Shown here in pieces: positions 59,711 through 64,000 of a stretch of 64,000 nt of DNA (its first letter is position 1; each line of letters starts with the position of its first letter). The DNA lies in the NCBI GenBank assembly GCA_019671005.1, contig CM033738.1, positions 12,550,202 to 12,614,201 on the forward strand, written 5' to 3'. The position numbers and the translations under genes are program-made. Under the pieces are notes generated by a model that saw only the letters and a program-made list of their open reading frames with translations, had not been told where the DNA came from and searched no databases. Source of the DNA: Hibiscus mutabilis (lineage: Eukaryota; Streptophyta; Magnoliopsida; Malvales; Malvaceae).

Positions 59711-59966
59711 GGACCCATCGCATGTGATGCATGTTAAAGAGATTGAGTTGAATATGGATTTGACCTATAATGAGAACTGATGAAAATCTTGGATTCTAGT
59801 AGTAAGGTTCTTCGTAGGAAGACCGTTGAGTTGGTAAAAGTGTTGTGACAACATCGAGGTGTCGAGGAAGCCACGTGGGAAAGTAAGTAGGACATGAAGA
59901 AACATATCCCTTACCTTTTTTTGTCAGGTAAATTTCTATGATGAAATTTCTTAAGTGGGGGAGAGT
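59711..59966 (+). pseudogene. Element A chromodomain-like tail and polypurine tract
   Basis: Frames with stops read MKILDSSSKVLRRKTVELVK, then a damaged VL-QHRGVEEATWESK and KHIPYLFLSGKF. The ILD...LR.K.V.LVKVLW..HG.EEATWE pattern is the C-terminal chromodomain of Tekay-type chromoviruses, which targets insertion to heterochromatin (family knowledge). The polypurine tract TTAAGTGGGGGAGAGT (59951-59966) precedes the LTR. Confidence 0.75.
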
Positions 59967-61100
59967 TGTAACGCCCTGAATTTATGTCTAAAAGTTAGCT
60001 AGGTAGATTAGACAGTTGGGTGAACCGGATTAGTCGGTTCGATCTAGTTTCAGGAATTAAATGTAATAAATATTTTTAACACAAAATAAAATATATAAAA
60101 ATGGCAAAAATACTTAATTATTATTTTAAGGGTTTTGGTAAACTCAATTCGATAAAATAAGGTTTGAATTATGGACATTATATCCTAGTGACTAAAATGT
60201 AAAGTTTGAAAATTGTTTTTGGTGACTAAATCGTAAAAGGGTTAAAACTTAGAATCTTTAGGGAACTATTAAGCCAATTGGTTTTATTAGACTTTTTCCT
60301 TAATTTGGCTATTTTAAAAGGATTTAATAAAAGGGGTTAAAAGAGTTTTAATTAGTTTGCCAAATATTTTTCTCACGTAACTACTTTTCTCTCAAATTCT
60401 CAGCAACCAAACTACATTTTCTTTTCTAAAAGGAATCAATCTTTCAATCTTACTTTTGATTTCAACACTTGATTCCTTTGTTCTACTTTGAATATTTCAT
60501 CAAAATCAAGCTAATTAAGGGATGAGTCTACCATTAGAGGTGATTTTTGTCTCTCTCCTATAATAAAAGGTTCTTTATTGAAATTCCCAAGTTCTTGATC
60601 ATTTGGAATCAATTTATGTTGTGTTTTAATGATTAAATCAAGATTTAATGGTTTAATGTTAATTTTGTTAAGAAATTTATTGAGTTTGGTTATTGATCTG
60701 AATCATTGCAATCTTGATTGGTTTAGTCATGATTAAAGTGTTTTTTAATGATATTTAATTGGATTTATAAAAGAAAACCCGAAACTAGTTGAATTGCTAA
60801 TTTTCTAGGTTGTGAATAGTTAGTTTTTGAGGTGTTTGTGGTGTTAAGATGTTACTAGAGGTATAAGATTAATTAAAAGTTTTTTTATATGTTAATTGGT
60901 AGAGATTAGATGTTTAAATCGTTAGCTTATGGATGGGCTTTGTTTAGGTTGTGTTTGGTGATGTTTTCGATTGTTTTACGGAGGCACTTTATGGTTTTTG
61001 GTGAACGATGTTGGGAATTGTTGTTGCTGGGATTATGTATGCATAATGATCCTCTGTTATTATATGAATAAAACAGGGGAGATTGGTCCTAAACGATTAA
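59967..61100 (+). repeat. 3' LTR of element A, 3'-truncated
   Basis: Starts TGTAACGCCCTG after the polypurine tract. From about 60430 it matches the 5' LTR from 43034. It stops matching after GATT(A/G)ACAAA near 61100 (43710 in the 5' LTR) and passes straight into integrase coding sequence of element B. Confidence 0.83.
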
Positions 61101-61106
61101 CAAAAA

Positions 61107-62525
61107 GCAACCTTACGATGAGGTGTTGGTACCGCATATTAAGGATATCATGGATGGAAATTCTACGGATTTTCACTTTAATGGTGATGGGGTGTTGTGT
61201 TTCAAGGACCGGATAGTGGTGCCTAGTGATGTTGAGTTGAGGCAAATAATTTTGACCGAGGCACATGCTAGTCATTTTGCTATGCATCCCGATAGTACCA
61301 AGATGTATCATGGTTTAAAGGAAGAGTATTATTTGGTGGGTTTGAAAAATGATGTGGCTGATTTTGTTGCTAGATGTATGGTATGTCAGCTTGTGAATGC
61401 TGAACACTAGTTTCCTTCTGTGTTGTTGCAACCGTTAAGGATTCTGGAGTGAAAATAGAAGAGGATCACCATGGATTTTTTGTCGGGGTTACCTTTGACA
61501 CTGACTGAAAATGGATTTCATTTTTGTCATTATTGATCAGTTTACGAAGTATGCATATTTTCTGCCTGTGCATATGACGTATACCTTGGATAAGTTGGCG
61601 GATCTTTATGCTGCTAAAATTGTGAGGTTGCACGGGGTGCCCCAGTGAATTTTTTCGGATAGGGATCCACGGTTTACATCAAGGTTTTAGGGGTGTTTGC
61701 ATCGAGCTTTGGGTACTCGCATGAATTTCACTACTTCGTATCATCCTCAGACGGATGACCAGTCTAAACTTGTGATTCAGATTTTGGAGGATATGTTGAG
61801 GTGTTGTATCATTGAGTTCCAAGGATCTTGGGAAAGACAGTTGCCTTTTGTGGAGTTTGCGTACAATAACTGTTATCAAGAAAGTATAAAAATGGCACTG
61901 TATGAAGCCTTGCATGGTAGGAGGTGTCGTACACGTTTGTGTTGGGCTGAGGCTGAGGAAAAGTATGTTTTCATGCCTGATGTGTTGAAAGACATGGATA
62001 AAAAGGTCAAACATATTTGTGATCATTTGAAAGCGGCCTTGGATAAGCAGAAATCTTAAATGGATTTGAAGTGTAGGGATATTGAGTACGCAGTTGGTGA
62101 ATATGTTTTTTGAAAGTCTCACATTGGAAGAAGGTGTTGTGCTTTGGGCTTAAGGGAAAGTTGAGTTTGAGGTTCATTGGGCCCTATGTGGTGTTGGAGC
62201 GATTTGGTCTAGTTGCTTATAGGTTGAGGTTGACTCATGAGTTAGAGAAGATTCACGATGCGTTTTATGTATCCATGTTGCGGAGGTATCCTTCGGATCT
62301 GTCGCATGTAATGGCAGTGGAGGATGTTGAGTTGTGACCGGATTTATCTTATGTTCAAGAACCAGTGGAGATTCTTAACTCTAGTAGTAAAGTTCTTCAT
62401 GGCAAGACGAATGAGCTTGTTAAGGTGTTGTGGCGGCATCGCGGTGTTAAGGAGGCCACGTGGGAGAGTAAGTCAGACATGATAGAGCAGTTTTCGCATC
62501 TGTTTCCATCAGGTAAATTTTGAGG
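61107..62525 (+). pseudogene. Element B integrase and chromodomain tail, broken
   Basis: 61123-61410 carries the zinc-binding domain: HASHFAMHPDSTKMYHGL and FVARCMVCQLVNAEH (H-H-C-C). The core follows with stops: MDFLSGLPLTLTENG, KYAYFLPVHMTYTLDKL (frame-shifted) and FSDRDPRFTSRF. 61697-62059 carries HRALGTRMNFTTSYHPQTDD and FAYNNCYQESIKMALYEALH. 62110-62337 carries LSLRFIGPYVVLERFGLVAY and LRRYPSDLSHV. Past 62340 the chromodomain tail reads LVKVLWRHRGVKEATWESKS. Stops at about 61410, 61455, 61650, 62060 and 62336 show it is non-functional. Confidence 0.85.
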
Positions 62526-62551
62526 ATGAAATTTCTTAAGAGGGGGAAACT

Positions 62552-64000
62552 TGTAACGCCCCGGTTTTGGGCCTATGGGTTTTCTAGATTGATTAGACGA
62601 TCCAGTGGACCGAAATAGAGGATTCGAGTCGGTTTCAAGATTAATTTGGAATTAATTTTTTGAGTGAGGAAAAATATTGAAAAATATCTTAAAATCATTA
62701 TTTAACATGTAGATGATTTTTGTAAAATCAATTTTACAAAAAGAAGTTTCGAAAAGTGGCATTTTGGGTCAGTGGCCAAAATGTAAAGTTTTAAAACTGT
62801 TTTTAGTGATTGTTTTGTAAAAGGGTCAAAACTTAGAATCTTTAAGTAGTTATTTGGTCAAAGTATAATATCATACTATTCACCTTAATTGGATATTTTT
62901 AAAAAGATTTTAAGGGAGTTTAAATAGGCTTGGAGAATTAATTCTATAATTAATTCCTAAAAATCATTTTACGTAACTAACTTTTTTCCAAAAGATTTTC
63001 TCTCAAATTCTCTCCATACAAACACTCTTTTCTACTTAAATTTTCTCAGGTAATCACTTGATTTCAACATTCTTTTATTTCCAAATGGATTCTTAATGAT
63101 TTCCTAACAAAACTTATTTGATTTGAACTTGTTTTCTCATGTAAACTCATCCAATTAAGGGGAAAGCCAAGGTTAAAGGTGAGCTTCGTTCTTCTCCTCT
63201 AATAAAAAGGTTCTTTACTAAAATTCCCAAGTTAGTGATCCTTTACGTATGATTTCTAATGAGTTTTAATGATTTAATTTTGGAAAGATGGGTAAATCAA
63301 GGTTTAATTGGTGTATTTGGTTAATTTTTGTTATGGATCAATTTTGCTTGTTCTTGATGTGATTTGGACAAGATTTTGATGTTTTATAATGTTAATAAGT
63401 TAATTTTAACATTGGAATCCCGAAACTAGTTGTGAGTTTTTGAGGAGTTGTGGATGTTTTATGAATGCTGGAGGTATAAGGACATGGCAATTATGTTTTT
63501 GGATGTTAATTGATGTTAAGTGAAGGTTGAGATTCTTATTTTGTGGCTGGGTTATGTTTGAAGTTGTTTTGGCGTTGTTTTCGGTTGTTGTGGTTGGGTA
63601 ATTGAGTGGAAATTTATGAGGTTTGATATAGAATGTTGTTGCTGGGTTATGAATGCATTATAATGCATTGGATCTTCTTTTTTGTTGGGGAAAAGTAGGA
63701 GAGGTTGAACCTCAAGCTTGAACGGAAGTTTCGAAAGCTTTGGAGGCGTAATTGTCACATCGGCAAGCGAGGCTTTGCGTGTCGGTGAGCGAGAACATGT
63801 TTTACAGCTTTTCAAAGGTTTGAAAGTTGTGTTTGGGAGTTTAGATAAAGTTGAAACGCTGGTCTAAGCTCGGAAATATGATAAGGATGATTTCTCTCTC
63901 GAACTTAGTTTTTCAATTGGTTTTAATGCACTGGTGTTAATGATTTGATTTGTGCATATGAAAACAATGAGTTAATGTTAATAGAATGAATTATATTGGC
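62552..64000 (+). repeat. 3' LTR of element B, cut by the window end
   Basis: Starts TGTAACGCCCCGG after the polypurine tract. It shares blocks with element A's LTRs (AACTTAGAATCTTTA, TAATAAAAAGGTTCTTTA, GTTGCTGGG...TGCAT, ACATCGGCAAG). It contains no supported gene; the minus-strand frame 63552-63815 lies within it. Confidence 0.83.

Larger units (their letters stand above)
43034..61100 (+). mobile_element. Tekay/Del-like Ty3/Gypsy element A, interrupted by a nested element
   Basis: Plus-strand order: 5' LTR missing its first ~0.46 kb (43034-45781), primer site (45782-45800), gag, protease, RT, a 9.4-kb nested insertion (48398-57839), rest of RT, RNase H, integrase with chromodomain-like tail, polypurine tract (59951-59966) and a 3' LTR cut off near 61100. 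The protease-RT-RNaseH-IN order, chromodomain tail and TGTAACGCCC LTR start fit Tekay/Del chromoviruses. Many stops and frame changes make it dead. Confidence 0.85.
61101..64000 (+). mobile_element. Element B: 3' part of a second Tekay/Del-like retrotransposon
   Basis: Begins within the integrase, at KQPYDEVLVPHIKDIMDG. It runs through integrase core, C-terminal domain and chromodomain tail, polypurine tract (AAGAGGGGGAAACT) and its LTR from 62552, which continues past the window end. It is a close relative of element A, whose matching integrase start is KQSYDD. Everything upstream of integrase is absent. Confidence 0.83.

Noticed and set aside
60971..61311. Open frames across the LTR-integrase joint
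   Set aside because: Shadow frames; the real signal is the integrase frame from 61123.

Overview
This window looks like nuclear DNA from an AT-rich, repeat-rich eudicot. It holds spliced genes with GT-AG introns, plant Ty3/Gypsy lineages (Tat and Tekay/Del-like), a Mutator-like element with a plant mobile domain ORF, and many small fold-back elements. A malvid such as a cotton relative is possible, but that is only a guess. I saw no prokaryotic, organellar or viral gene order, no tRNA or rRNA gene and no CRISPR array.

Layout. 1-12560 is gene-poor, with at least five fold-back/MITE-like elements. It contains the only gene that reads intact: a small three-exon minus-strand gene (7245-7726, 98 aa, plant-specific TIGR01589-type family). 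An isolated ACGT-box/TATA promoter-like cluster lies at 8775-8905. 12561-24320 is one decayed minus-strand Tat-lineage Ty3/Gypsy element. It has two LTRs, gag-PR-RT-RNaseH-aRNH-IN, about nine tandem ~94-bp repeats after pol, and an opposite-strand accessory ORF relic between pol and the 3' LTR. 25814-29172 is a 12-exon LAMMER kinase gene (AFC1-like, minus strand) that can be followed exon by exon but carries several lesions; it is probably a pseudogene. About 29640-36397 is a Mutator-like element with a broken plus-strand transposase and a broken minus-strand plant mobile domain ORF. A 580-bp solo LTR interrupts its left terminal repeat.

36398-64000 is stacked LTR-retrotransposon debris. It begins with a Tekay-like LTR fragment (36398 to about 38330), followed by the 5' end of a minus-strand element with a 3.1-kb LTR (about 38331-42500). 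Next is a plus-strand Tekay/Del-like element A (43034 to about 61100). Its reverse transcriptase is split by a 9.4-kb non-autonomous element (48398-57839) with about 5-kb LTRs and a perfect 5-bp target duplication. Last comes the integrase end and 3' LTR of a related element B (about 61101 to beyond 64000).

How the parts relate. Nearly everything is mobile-element sequence in successive stages of decay and nesting. Cellular functions are limited to the small TIGR01589-type gene and the AFC1-like kinase relic. Exon boundaries were placed by reading splice sites and phases by eye against remembered family sequence; no alignment was run.
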